From Hymenobacter sp. BT18 (GTDB lineage: Bacteria; Bacteroidota; Bacteroidia; Cytophagales; Hymenobacteraceae), in the NCBI RefSeq assembly GCF_012273015.1, contig NZ_CP050954.1, forward strand, positions 4,566,001-4,630,000: a stretch of DNA of 64,000 bases. The letters run 5' to 3'. The notes under the pieces are model-generated. The model saw only the letters and a list, made by a program, of their open reading frames with translations. It had not been told where the DNA came from and did not search any database. This document shows positions 7,272-14,889 of this stretch, one piece after another (the first letter of the stretch is position 1; each line of letters opens with the position of its first letter). The translations under genes and the position numbers were made by a program.

Positions 7272-9197
7272 ATGCCCGACACCTCGCCCAAACACCCGCG
7301 CATCCGCAGCATCGAAGGCTACCACGAAGCCTACTACCTCAGCATTCATCACCCCGAAGAGTTCTGGGCCTCGGTGGCGGCGCCCTTTACCTGGCGCCGT
7401 AAGTGGGATAAGGTGTTCACCTCCGATATGCCAGCCGGCCGCAACGAGTGGTTTGCTGGGGCCCGCCTCAACATCACCGAAAACTGCCTGGACCGCCACC
7501 TGGCCACCCGCGGCAATAAGCTGGCCCTGATCTGGGAGCCCAACGACCCCAAGGAGCGTCACCTGCGCCTCACGTACCGGGAACTGCACCAGCGCGTGTG
7601 CCAGTTTGCCAACGTGCTGCACAACAACGGCGTGGAGAAGGGCGACCGGGTGTGCCTTTACATGCCCATGATTCCGGAACTGGCCGTTGCCGTACTGGCC
7701 TGCGCCCGTATTGGGGCAGTACACTCCGTCATCTTTGCCGGCTTCTCCGCCACGGCCATTGCCGACCGCGTGAATGATGCCCGGGCTTCGGTAGTCATTA
7801 CGGCCGATGGCCTGAACCGCGGCACCAAGCAGATTCCGGTGAAGCGGGTGGTAGACGAAGCCCTGGAGCTATGCCCCTCCGTGCGCCGCGTGCTGGTAGT
7901 GGAGCACCTGGGCTGGCCCGTGCAGATGGAGGAGGGCCGCGACGTATGGTACCATGAGGAGGCCGAAGGTGTGGCCAAAACCTGCTCGGCCGAGGAAATG
8001 AGCGCCGAGGACCCGCTGTTTATCCTCTACACCTCGGGCAGCACCGGCAAGCCCAAGGGCGTGGTGCACAGCACTGCCGGCTACATGGTGTGGACGGACT
8101 ACACCTTCCGCAACGTGTTCCAGATCGAGGAAAACGACATTTACTGGTGCACCGCCGATGTGGGCTGGGTGACGGGGCATTCGTACCTGCTCTACGGGCC
8201 GCTGCTGGCCGGCAGCACTTCCCTTATGTTCGAGGGTATTCCCACTTACCCCGACGCCGGCCGCTTCTGGGAAGTTATCGATAAGCACTCCGTCAGCATT
8301 TTTTACACGGCGCCCACAGCCATCCGCAGCCTGATGGCCGCCCCGCTTGACAACGTTCTGAGCTACTCCCTGGATTCGCTGCGGGTGCTGGGCTCGGTAG
8401 GGGAGCCCATCAACGAAGAAGCCTGGTACTGGTACTACCAGCACGTGGGCAAGGAGCGGTGCCCCATCGTGGATACCTGGTGGCAGACGGAAACCGGCGG
8501 CATTATGATTTCGGCCCTGGCCGGCATTACGCCCAGCAAGCCCACGCACGCCGGGTGGCCCATGCCGGGCGTATTGCCCGTGCTACTCACCCAGGAAGGC
8601 CAGGAAATTGAGGGCAACGACAAAGAGGGCTACCTCGCCATCAAGCAAAGCTGGCCGGCCATTATCCGTACCACCTACGGTGACCATGAGCGCGCCGTGC
8701 AAACCTATTTTACCCCATACCAGGGCTATTACTTTACCGGCGACGGCGCCCGGCGCGACGAGAACGGGCTGTACCGCATCATTGGGCGCGTGGATGACGT
8801 CATCAATGTGAGCGGGCACCGCTTCGGCACGGCGGAAATCGAGAATGCCATCAACCAGAACGCCAACGTGGTGGAAAGTGCCGTGGTAGGCTTTCCGCAC
8901 GATGTAAAAGGTCAGGGCATTTACGCCTACGTCATCTGCCGCCCCGGCGCCTGCGACACCACCACGGACAAGTCGCACGTGGAGGCCAGCATCATCGAAA
9001 CCATTGTGGCCGAAATCGGGAAGATTGCCAAGCCCGACAAAATTCAGATTGTAACGGGGCTGCCCAAAACCCGGTCGGGCAAAATCATGCGCCGCATTCT
9101 GCGTAAGGTGGCGGAGGGCGACACCAGCAACCTGGGCGACACGTCCACGCTGCTGGACCCTGCCGTGGTCGACGAAATTATCGGGGGAAGAAAGTAA
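7272..9197 (+). CDS. acs: Acetate--CoA ligase (acetyl-CoA synthetase)
   Basis: 641 residues from ATG 7272; an upstream in-frame TTG at 7230 would add an unlikely extension. It makes acetyl-CoA from acetate, ATP and CoA via acetyl-adenylate. The adenylate-forming P-loop YTSGSTGKPKGVVH lies near residue 252, followed by WWQTETGG, YFTGDGARRD, GRVDDVINVSGHR and the C-terminal RSGKIMRR with the conserved, acetylation-prone Lys near residue 604. Length and motifs match bacterial Acs. Last gene of the porin/transporter/sensor cluster; a hairpin terminator follows 13 bases after the stop. Confidence 0.96.
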   Translation: MPDTSPKHPRIRSIEGYHEAYYLSIHHPEEFWASVAAPFTWRRKWDKVFTSDMPAGRNEWFAGARLNITENCLDRHLATRGNKLALIWEPNDPKERHLRLTYRELHQRVCQFANVLHNNGVEKGDRVCLYMPMIPELAVAVLACARIGAVHSVIFAGFSATAIADRVNDARASVVITADGLNRGTKQIPVKRVVDEALELCPSVRRVLVVEHLGWPVQMEEGRDVWYHEEAEGVAKTCSAEEMSAEDPLFILYTSGSTGKPKGVVHSTAGYMVWTDYTFRNVFQIEENDIYWCTADVGWVTGHSYLLYGPLLAGSTSLMFEGIPTYPDAGRFWEVIDKHSVSIFYTAPTAIRSLMAAPLDNVLSYSLDSLRVLGSVGEPINEEAWYWYYQHVGKERCPIVDTWWQTETGGIMISALAGITPSKPTHAGWPMPGVLPVLLTQEGQEIEGNDKEGYLAIKQSWPAIIRTTYGDHERAVQTYFTPYQGYYFTGDGARRDENGLYRIIGRVDDVINVSGHRFGTAEIENAINQNANVVESAVVGFPHDVKGQGIYAYVICRPGACDTTTDKSHVEASIIETIVAEIGKIAKPDKIQIVTGLPKTRSGKIMRRILRKVAEGDTSNLGDTSTLLDPAVVDEIIGGRK

Positions 9198-9210
9198 CCA
9201 CCTGCCCAGC

Positions 9211-9246
9211 AAAAAGCCCGAGCGGAGGAATCCGTTCGGGCTTTTT
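9211..9246. terminator. Bidirectional hairpin terminator between acs and the 9280 gene
   Basis: The stem AAAAAGCCCGAGCGGA pairs with TCCGTTCGGGCTTTTT with one wobble and a 4-base loop. The A-run and T-run on either side allow termination in both directions, between convergent genes. Confidence 0.9.
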
Positions 9247-9279
9247 CGGTTGTAGCGCCAAGGCTTGGCTAGCCACAGG

Positions 9280-9822
9280 TTACAGAGCGTTGTAGCCCCG
9301 CTGGTAGCCTTTGCGCTTAGCGGGCTTCTTGTCGCCGGAGCTTAGCAGCACCACCGTGCCCGCCGCCAGGGCAGCCACGGTAGCCAGCTTCAGAATCAGG
9401 CTGGTGCGGTTGTGCTTCCACTCGACGGGGTAACCTTTCTCGGCGTAGATGTTGGGCACGGTGCCGTGGATCAGGTCGTCGATAATGCCTTCCACTACGT
9501 TTACGCGGTCGGCCAGCACCAGGGGCAGCCAGTGCCGGTAGCGGTTTTCGCTGTAGTGAAAGGCCACCCGGCGAATCATGCCGCTAAGGCCGCTTGGCGG
9601 TACGGTAGTCCCATACACGGCCGATACGTTGGGCCGCTCAATGGAGCGTAGCTTCTCGGTATCATCGTGCTGCAGGGTGGGGCGGTGCTTGCTGTCAGGA
9701 TCCTGGCCTACATTCATGCGGGTCCGCATGGGGTAGGTAGGGTCGTTTTTGGGGTCGGCATCCACACCCCAGCCCGGAATCTGCTTGGGGTCGATGGGGG
9801 TATTGATTACGTTGGTTTCCAT
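9280..9822 (-). CDS. Conserved hypothetical protein with one C-terminal membrane helix
   Basis: 180 residues. The first ~130 are soluble, with an Asp/Pro-rich N-terminus (IDPKQIPGWGVDADPKND) and a region containing RRVAFHYSENRYRHWLPLVLADRVNVVEG. One hydrophobic helix (about residues 142-160) is followed by a basic tail (KKPAKRKGYQRGYNAL), predicting a tail-anchored topology with the bulk on one side of the membrane. The gene is 29 bases downstream of the alcohol dehydrogenase gene on the same strand and probably co-transcribed. No domain family recognised; a role with the dehydrogenase is inferred from position only. Confidence 0.75.
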   Translation of the reverse strand: METNVINTPIDPKQIPGWGVDADPKNDPTYPMRTRMNVGQDPDSKHRPTLQHDDTEKLRSIERPNVSAVYGTTVPPSGLSGMIRRVAFHYSENRYRHWLPLVLADRVNVVEGIIDDLIHGTVPNIYAEKGYPVEWKHNRTSLILKLATVAALAAGTVVLLSSGDKKPAKRKGYQRGYNAL

Positions 9823-9851
9823 GGGGTCAGTCGGCGTTTCGGGTTGGCAGA

Positions 9852-10991
9852 TTAGGGTATCAGCACCGGTTTGATGCAGTTGTCCAGCTTAGCGGAGAAC
9901 ATGCGGTAGCCGTCGGCCACCTCAGCCAGCGGAATGCGGTGGGTAATCAGCCCTTTGGGGTTGAGCGTCCCGTTCTGCACGTGCTGAATCAGGCGGGGCA
10001 GCAGCCGCTTTACCGAGGCTTGGTTGGCCCGGATGGTGAGGCCCTTGTTGAGCACGTTGCCAATGGGAATGAGGTTGTCGGTAGGGCCGTAAACGCCCAC
10101 AATCGACACCACGCCCCCTTTTTTCACCGAGTTGATGGCCCAGTGGACGGCCGTGGCCGAGCCGGCCTGCAGCAGGAGCTTGCGCCCGGTAATAGTTTGC
10201 ATGGCGTTGCCGGCAGCTTCAGCGCCCACGGCGTCAATTACGCAGTCGGCCCCAATCCAGTCAGTAATCTTCTTGATGAACACCACCGGGTCGCCAATTT
10301 CCTCGAAGTTGTACGCCTCGCAGTAGGAATAATTGCGCGCAAACTCCAGGCGGTATTCTTCCTTGTCGATGATGATGACCCGACCAGCCCCAAACAGCCA
10401 GGCGCAGCGGGCCGCCATAATGCCCACCGGGCCGGCGCCAAACACCACCACCGTGTCGCCGGTCTGAATGCCGGCCATTTCCGCGGCCTGGTAGCCCGTG
10501 GGCACCACGTCGGTGAGCAGCACGGCATCGTCCAGGTCCATGCCCTCCGGAATGATGGTGGGCCCTACGTTGGAGTAAGGAACGCGGGCGTATTCCGCCT
10601 GGCCGCCGTCGTAGCCGCCGGCCGTATGCGAGTAGCCAAAAATGGCGCCTACGGCCGTAGCTTCGGTGTTGGACTCGTGGCAGTTGCCGAACATGCCCTG
10701 CCGACAAAAGTGACACTCGCCGCAGGCAATGTTGAAGGGCACAAGAACCCGGTCACCAACTTTCACTTTGGTGACTTCCGAGCCTACTTCTACTACTTCT
10801 CCCACAAACTCGTGGCCGAAGGTGGTACCTACCCGGGTATCGGGCACGTTGCCGTTGTAGAGGTGCAGGTCGGAGCCGCAGATGCAGGTACGCAGCACCT
10901 TAACGATGGAATCCTGGGGATGCTTGATTTCCGGCATGGGTTTCTGCACGGCGCGGACCCGCTTCGGGCCTCGGTAATCCATAGCTAACAT
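9852..10991 (-). CDS. Zinc-dependent alcohol/formaldehyde-type dehydrogenase (MDR superfamily)
   Basis: 379 residues. Medium-chain dehydrogenase: catalytic-zinc ligands in CICGSDLHLY and GHEFVGEV, a structural-zinc loop (CGECHFCRQGMFGNC) with four Cys, and the nucleotide-binding turn GAGPVGIMA. The dehydrogenase insertion before the last third (VGAEAAGNAMQ) and overall length resemble the glutathione-independent formaldehyde dehydrogenase/threonine dehydrogenase-like branch. Substrate cannot be assigned. A purine-rich CCGGAG lies 5-10 bases before ATG 10991, one of few possible Shine-Dalgarno sites here. First gene of a two-gene unit with the 9280 protein. Confidence 0.88.
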   Translation of the reverse strand: MLAMDYRGPKRVRAVQKPMPEIKHPQDSIVKVLRTCICGSDLHLYNGNVPDTRVGTTFGHEFVGEVVEVGSEVTKVKVGDRVLVPFNIACGECHFCRQGMFGNCHESNTEATAVGAIFGYSHTAGGYDGGQAEYARVPYSNVGPTIIPEGMDLDDAVLLTDVVPTGYQAAEMAGIQTGDTVVVFGAGPVGIMAARCAWLFGAGRVIIIDKEEYRLEFARNYSYCEAYNFEEIGDPVVFIKKITDWIGADCVIDAVGAEAAGNAMQTITGRKLLLQAGSATAVHWAINSVKKGGVVSIVGVYGPTDNLIPIGNVLNKGLTIRANQASVKRLLPRLIQHVQNGTLNPKGLITHRIPLAEVADGYRMFSAKLDNCIKPVLIP

Positions 10992-11250
10992 ATTTCTCCG
11001 GATTTAGGGTTTGGTTGGTGGGAGGGAAGGCCGGCTACCGGCAGTTTCGGGAGGAAATCTGCGCCGCGGCTGGCCCCAGATTAGTACTACCCTCCCAGCA
11101 GAAGGTTGCTACTGTTCAGCTTAGCAGGAAACGGATTAAGTGCGTTTCGAAGCCATAGTAAGTAGGAAGCTCTTTAAATAGTGTGTTGACTACTAGTTAT
11201 ATACTTGATAAGGCTTGCTGGGTCAACAGCAGGTGCTGCGCCCGGCAACC
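10992..11250. other. Intergenic region upstream of the dehydrogenase
   Basis: No credible gene. It must hold the promoter of the - strand dehydrogenase gene, but no TANNTTTG element was found close to the start. ORFs to the right (11205-11502, + strand) are shadows lying in the terminator and antisense to the transglutaminase-like gene. Confidence 0.5.
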
Positions 11251-11284
11251 AAAAAAATGCCCCGCGCTGGCGGAGGCGCGGGGC
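11251..11284 (-). terminator. Rho-independent terminator of the transglutaminase-like gene
   Basis: The stem GCCCCGCGC (11259-11267) pairs with GCGCGGGGC (11276-11284). On the - strand it is followed by a run of seven T (the A-run 11251-11257), 30 bases past the stop codon at 11314. Confidence 0.88.
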
Positions 11285-11313
11285 GGGTACTACCTGGAAT
11301 GGGGTGGGCCTTG

Positions 11314-12081
11314 CTACAGATTGTAGAGCAGCTCCCGGGCATTGTAGTCGGGCACGCCGCGCGTGTAAGGCGGATAAAACTGCCCGTGGCGGGAATACAG
11401 GCCGTACACGTAAAAGGACTTGCCGTTGTAGAACTCGTCGTAGCCGGGCTCGAGGCGCATAGCCCAGCGCACGTGCTGGCCAGCCTCCGACAGGGCCGCT
11501 AAATCCTCGAAAGAATAAGGCCGGCGCTGTTTATCCACGGCCAGCCAGGGAATGTTGGAGTCAACAATCATCCACCCTTTCGCCGTCAGCACTTCCAGCG
11601 TTGCGTGGCTTGGGGAGCCCGGCCGAAACAGCTCCTTCCAGAGAGGAGTGGAAGGAACATCGGCATAAACGGAGACATGGCGGGTTTTGAAGCCCAGGCT
11701 CATGTAGATCTTTTCCAGCACGCGGCTGCGCGAGTAGCAAAGGCCTTTTTGGCTGAGATATAAATCTTTGGGTTCCCGGGACTGGGCCACCGGAATGCTT
11801 TCGGCCAGCTCGGTGCGGGCCATTACCGCGTGCTGGACGCTTTGCAGCAGGCTGAGCTGCTCGGCGTACGACAGGCGCGCCGCTTTGGGCTCGGGTGAGG
11901 TGCGCAGGAATTTCTCAATGTAGGTGATGTCCTCGTGCGTGAGCGACTTATCCACGTTGTAGTAGTGAAAAGTGCCCACGGCTAGCACCACGGCCGCTAC
12001 CAGCCCGGGCCAGTAGCGTTTCAGGCCTTTTTTCTTTACCCCCGAGGGCAGCGCACTTGGCTTAACCAGAAGAGATGTCAT
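11314..12081 (-). CDS. Membrane-anchored transglutaminase-like protein
   Basis: 255 residues. A basic N-terminus and a single hydrophobic helix (about residues 25-42, GLVAAVVLAVGTFHYY) suggest a membrane anchor with the rest outside. The C-terminal half shows a possible papain/transglutaminase triad: Cys115 in KGLCYSRSR, His in SHATLEVL and Asp in GWMIVDSNIPWL. Proteins of this fold cleave or crosslink peptides, or are inactive binders; substrate unknown. Isolated single-gene unit with its own promoter-like element 38-45 bases upstream and its own terminator. The triad reading is by eye. Confidence 0.65.
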   Translation of the reverse strand: MTSLLVKPSALPSGVKKKGLKRYWPGLVAAVVLAVGTFHYYNVDKSLTHEDITYIEKFLRTSPEPKAARLSYAEQLSLLQSVQHAVMARTELAESIPVAQSREPKDLYLSQKGLCYSRSRVLEKIYMSLGFKTRHVSVYADVPSTPLWKELFRPGSPSHATLEVLTAKGWMIVDSNIPWLAVDKQRRPYSFEDLAALSEAGQHVRWAMRLEPGYDEFYNGKSFYVYGLYSRHGQFYPPYTRGVPDYNARELLYNL

Positions 12082-12118
12082 GAGAAACAGTACTTAAGTC
12101 AAGTGTAGAAAAGCTGCG

Positions 12119-12126
12119 CAAAGATA
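12119..12126 (-). promoter_or_regulatory. TANNTTTG -7 element for the transglutaminase-like gene
   Basis: On the - strand the bases read TATCTTTG, matching the Bacteroidota -7 consensus TANNTTTG, 38 bases before ATG 12081. Confidence 0.65.
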
Positions 12127-12548
12127 TAGTTCTATTGCCGAATAAGCCGGCCAGGGTAAGAAAGGCGTAAATGCCTTAGCAAGGCTATTAGAAATGAACG
12201 TAGATAACTTTGAATATAATGAGATGAATATTTTATTTAATATTGAAATAAGCCAGCTGCCAGGCTGCGAATGAAGAGTGGTGACATGCCAACAAACCCC
12301 TTAGGGCATTGTTTGCCGGGGAAAGTCAAGTACCCGTATTTTACACCGGCCCCACTCGAATCAGCATGGGGCTGGTGTATATGTAGAAAAAGTGCAAAAA
12401 CAGGTTTTGGTGACTCTGGCGCCGCGCACTCCCGCCCATGGCCTTCGGCCCGAGGCGCGACATCTTCTGGGTACAAGCAAATGGGCCAGGGAACGGGCTG
12501 GGATGGGATACCGAAGTAACTTCTACTCCCGATAGGCCTGGCAGGAGG
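12127..12548. other. Intergenic region with no recognised gene
   Basis: Part is AT-rich (around 12200-12245) and the rest has ordinary GC. The two overlapping ORFs (12237-12476 - and 12271-12519 +) have unnatural composition and no recognisable start context. Nothing else was supported. Confidence 0.5.
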
Positions 12549-13832
12549 TTACCCCTGCGCCGCCGGCAGCACCTTGCCCGTTACTTCGCCAAAGCCAATG
12601 CGCAGCCCGTCTTTTTCGCAGTAGCCGCGCATGGTTACCCGGTCGCCGTCCAGCAGGAACTTGCGCTCCGAGCCGTCAGCCAGGGGCACGGGGCGGGTAC
12701 CGCGCCACCCCAGCTCCAGCATCGAGCCCAGGGAGTCGGGCGTGGGGCCCGAGATGGTGCCGGAGGCGTACAGGTCGCCCACTTCCAGGTTGCAGCCATT
12801 GGAAGCCTGGTGCGTGAGCTGCTGGGCCATGCTCCAGTACATCAGCCCGAAATTGGTGCGCGAAACGGTAGTCTCCGGGCCGTTTTCAGGCTGAATGGCG
12901 ACTTCCAGGTGCACATCGAAGTTGTGCTTGTCCAGCTGGCGTAGGTAGAGCAGGGGCTCCGGCTCCTGCACGGGGCCCGCCACCCGGAAGGGCTCCAGGG
13001 CGTCTAATGTGACCACCCACGGCGACACGCTGCTGCCGAAGCTTTTCCCCAGGAACGGCCCCAGCGGCACGTATTCCCAGCTCTGAATATCGCGGGCGCT
13101 CCAGTCGTTGAATAGCACCAGCCCAAAGATGTGGTCTTCGGCGTACTGCACCGGCACCGTGTCGCCGAGCTGGGTGCTTTTGCCGACGATGAAGCCTACT
13201 TCCAGCTCAAAGTCCAGCTGCTGCGAGGGGCCAAACGTGGGCGCGGCGGCATCCGGAGCCTTGCGCTGGCCGTTGGGCCGCCGGATATCCGTGCCCGACA
13301 CCACAATGGACGACGCCCGCCCGTGGTAGCCGATGGGAATGTGGCGCCAGTTGGGCAGCAGGGCGTTGGCCGGGTCGCGGAACATGATGCCCACGTTGGT
13401 GGCGTGCTCGATGCTGCTGTAGAAGTCGGTGTAGTTGTGCGGTTTGACGGGGCGTAGCATCTGCACTTCCTGCTGGCGCAACAGGCACTCCCGCATCACC
13501 TCATCCGAGCGCAGAGCGGTATTGTCGTGGCGCAGCAGCTCCGAAACGCGCTGGCGCACGGCCCGCCAGGCCGGCCGGCCCAGGGCAATAAACTGGTTGA
13601 GGGAACGGCGGCGAAACACCTTGGGCATTTTGGCCCCCAGCTCCAGGTCATCAAAAAAGCCGAACTGGGCTACGGCGTACAAATCCAGCACGTACTCGCC
13701 AATAGCTACCCCCAGCCGCGGGCCGCGCTCCTCGGTTTCGAACACGCCAAAGGGTAGGTTCTGAATGGGAAAGTCGCTGCCGGGCGCAATATCAATCCAG
13801 GAGTGCAGGGCGGGGTCGTTGGGGTTAGCCAT
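12549..13832 (-). CDS. fahA: Fumarylacetoacetase
   Basis: 427 residues, full length for the family. Last step of tyrosine/homogentisate degradation: fumarylacetoacetate to fumarate and acetoacetate. The N-terminal FAH_N domain (NLPFGVFETEERGPRLGVAIGEYVLDL) precedes the FAH domain with YTDFYSSIEHATNVG, GYHGRASSIVVSG, ELEVGFIVG and LVLFNDWSARDIQSWEY, which carry the metal ligands and catalytic residues. No other tyrosine-degradation gene is adjacent, so the pathway must be scattered. A TACCTTTG element lies 30-37 bases before the ATG. Confidence 0.96.
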   Translation of the reverse strand: MANPNDPALHSWIDIAPGSDFPIQNLPFGVFETEERGPRLGVAIGEYVLDLYAVAQFGFFDDLELGAKMPKVFRRRSLNQFIALGRPAWRAVRQRVSELLRHDNTALRSDEVMRECLLRQQEVQMLRPVKPHNYTDFYSSIEHATNVGIMFRDPANALLPNWRHIPIGYHGRASSIVVSGTDIRRPNGQRKAPDAAAPTFGPSQQLDFELEVGFIVGKSTQLGDTVPVQYAEDHIFGLVLFNDWSARDIQSWEYVPLGPFLGKSFGSSVSPWVVTLDALEPFRVAGPVQEPEPLLYLRQLDKHNFDVHLEVAIQPENGPETTVSRTNFGLMYWSMAQQLTHQASNGCNLEVGDLYASGTISGPTPDSLGSMLELGWRGTRPVPLADGSERKFLLDGDRVTMRGYCEKDGLRIGFGEVTGKVLPAAQG

Positions 13833-13861
13833 TCGGGAAGGGTGGTTGGTAGTAGCAAGGG

Positions 13862-13869
13862 CAAAGGTA
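13862..13869 (-). promoter_or_regulatory. TANNTTTG -7 element for fahA
   Basis: On the - strand the bases read TACCTTTG, an exact consensus match, giving a short leader of about 25 bases before ATG 13832. Confidence 0.7.
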
Positions 13870-13906
13870 GTGGCGGCGGCGGAATGCAGCCGGGAGGTGG
13901 AATCCT

Positions 13907-14047
13907 ATGAAGGCGCTATCTTACGGCCGTAGCTCCCGCCACGTATTGCTGCAGGCGTTACGGGAGGATTTGTTTCGGTTAGAGGATACCCGTTGGAGCT
14001 ATTGCCGAAACCGGGAAGGGATTTGGTTTTGGGGATATAAATGTTAA
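13907..14047 (+). CDS. Short 46-residue ORF, possibly a gene fragment
   Basis: ATG 13907 to TAA 14045-14047 encodes a 46-residue peptide with a protein-like sequence (HVLLQALREDLFRLEDTRW, then CRNREGIWFWGYKC). The ending is reminiscent of the WFxGYK stretch in some DDE transposases, which would make it a transposase remnant at the edge of the AT-rich insert. This likeness is weak and from memory. It runs directly up to the AT-rich gene at 14058 and composition changes sharply near its end. It may equally be chance. Confidence 0.3.
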   Translation: MKALSYGRSSRHVLLQALREDLFRLEDTRWSYCRNREGIWFWGYKC

Positions 14048-14057
14048 TGATAATAAT

Positions 14058-14612
14058 ATGATAACACATCCTACACATAACATATCAGCCGAAAAAGCGA
14101 CTGACTTGCTAAAAGACGGACTAAATTTAATTGACTTTTATATTGACGGAGAAATTAAAATAGAAACAAATGATACTTGGGAGAAAGAAGTTGTATTTGA
14201 GAATTGTATTATAGAATATTTTTCGGGTAGTGTCACTCATTTCGACAAGCCTGTGAGACTTGTAAACTGCCATTTCAAAAAATGCCAATTCGTTTTTACA
14301 TACTTTTTAGGCGGTCTGATAGTTGATAATTGCACATTTGACAATTATTTGGACTTTCAAGCTGGCGGACATAATAAGATAGGCAACCCTCTTATTATTA
14401 CGAATAACGAATTCAAAGGCTTTGTAAACTTCTTTGATTGTTGGTATGAAAACGAAGTGATAATTAGCAACAATAAATTTCACAATGGGACAAACTTGTT
14501 TGGTAATCCATTTAACATCCCTGTGACGTTTGATAAAAAACCAATTGTCAAAGATAATTTTGGGCAACTTGACTTAGATAATGAGGGGGGAGTGAGTAAC
14601 GAAATGACATAA
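14058..14612 (+). CDS. AT-rich orphan gene, beta-helix-like protein
   Basis: 184 residues encoded in strikingly AT-rich DNA: bases 14161-14220 contain only 15 G or C out of 60, while neighbours are GC-rich. Cytosolic, no signal peptide. The middle (about residues 45-150) has a loosely repeated pattern of short strands with Asn, Cys and Phe (VFENCIIEYF, RLVNCHFKKCQFVF, LIVDNCTFDNYLDFQ, IITNNEFKGFVNFF, VIISNNKFHNGTNLF), typical of a parallel beta-helix or pentapeptide-like stack. No catalytic motif is seen and function is unknown. Composition and isolation point to recent transfer. Confidence 0.75.
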   Translation: MITHPTHNISAEKATDLLKDGLNLIDFYIDGEIKIETNDTWEKEVVFENCIIEYFSGSVTHFDKPVRLVNCHFKKCQFVFTYFLGGLIVDNCTFDNYLDFQAGGHNKIGNPLIITNNEFKGFVNFFDCWYENEVIISNNKFHNGTNLFGNPFNIPVTFDKKPIVKDNFGQLDLDNEGGVSNEMT

Positions 14613-14636
14613 ACATTAACCGAGACAATAACTACT

Positions 14637-14676
14637 GCCGCTAACAGGCGTTGGCCAAAAAGCGGTTTCAGCGCTT
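14637..14676. repeat. Twin small hairpins after the AT-rich gene
   Basis: First hairpin: GCC-gct-AAC, AGGC, GTT-GGC (14637-14655). Second: AAGCG, 7-base loop, CGCTT (14660-14676). They lie 25-64 bases past the stop of the transferred gene, where composition returns to GC-rich. The arrangement recalls recombination-site or cassette-end sequences, but no integrase is present and it could be a weak terminator. Confidence 0.4.
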
Positions 14677-14760
14677 AAATGAAGTTTTGTGATGGCAGAT
14701 ACTTAAATGCTTCGAATTCTGCTTCTTCGCCAAGCTGCAAACGGTTAACCAAACAAGTAT

Positions 14761-14803
14761 AATGCCCCGTCCCAACCGGAAAACCGGCAGGAGCGGGGCG
14801 TTG
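14761..14803. terminator. Terminator-like palindrome, copy 1 of a repeated element
   Basis: Long imperfect stem with core CCGG-AAAA-CCGG flanked by GCCCCG and GGAGCGGGGC. It lies between the AT-rich gene (+) and the MarR gene (-). A closely related palindrome is at 24281-24325, again between convergent genes. Confidence 0.7.
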
Positions 14804-14889
14804 CTGTATAGATTTAAGCGAACCTGCCGAACTGGGGCGGCTGGCTGATACAGGGAGCGGTTAGAAGCACTTAAACACAACGCGTCGCC

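Noticed and set aside
14613..14680. Integron attC site after the AT-rich gene
   Set aside because: Hairpins are suggestive, but there is no integrase, no neighbouring cassette and the attC core sites are not clear.
14668..14880. 70-residue - strand ORF
   Set aside because: It runs through the terminator palindrome at 14761-14803.
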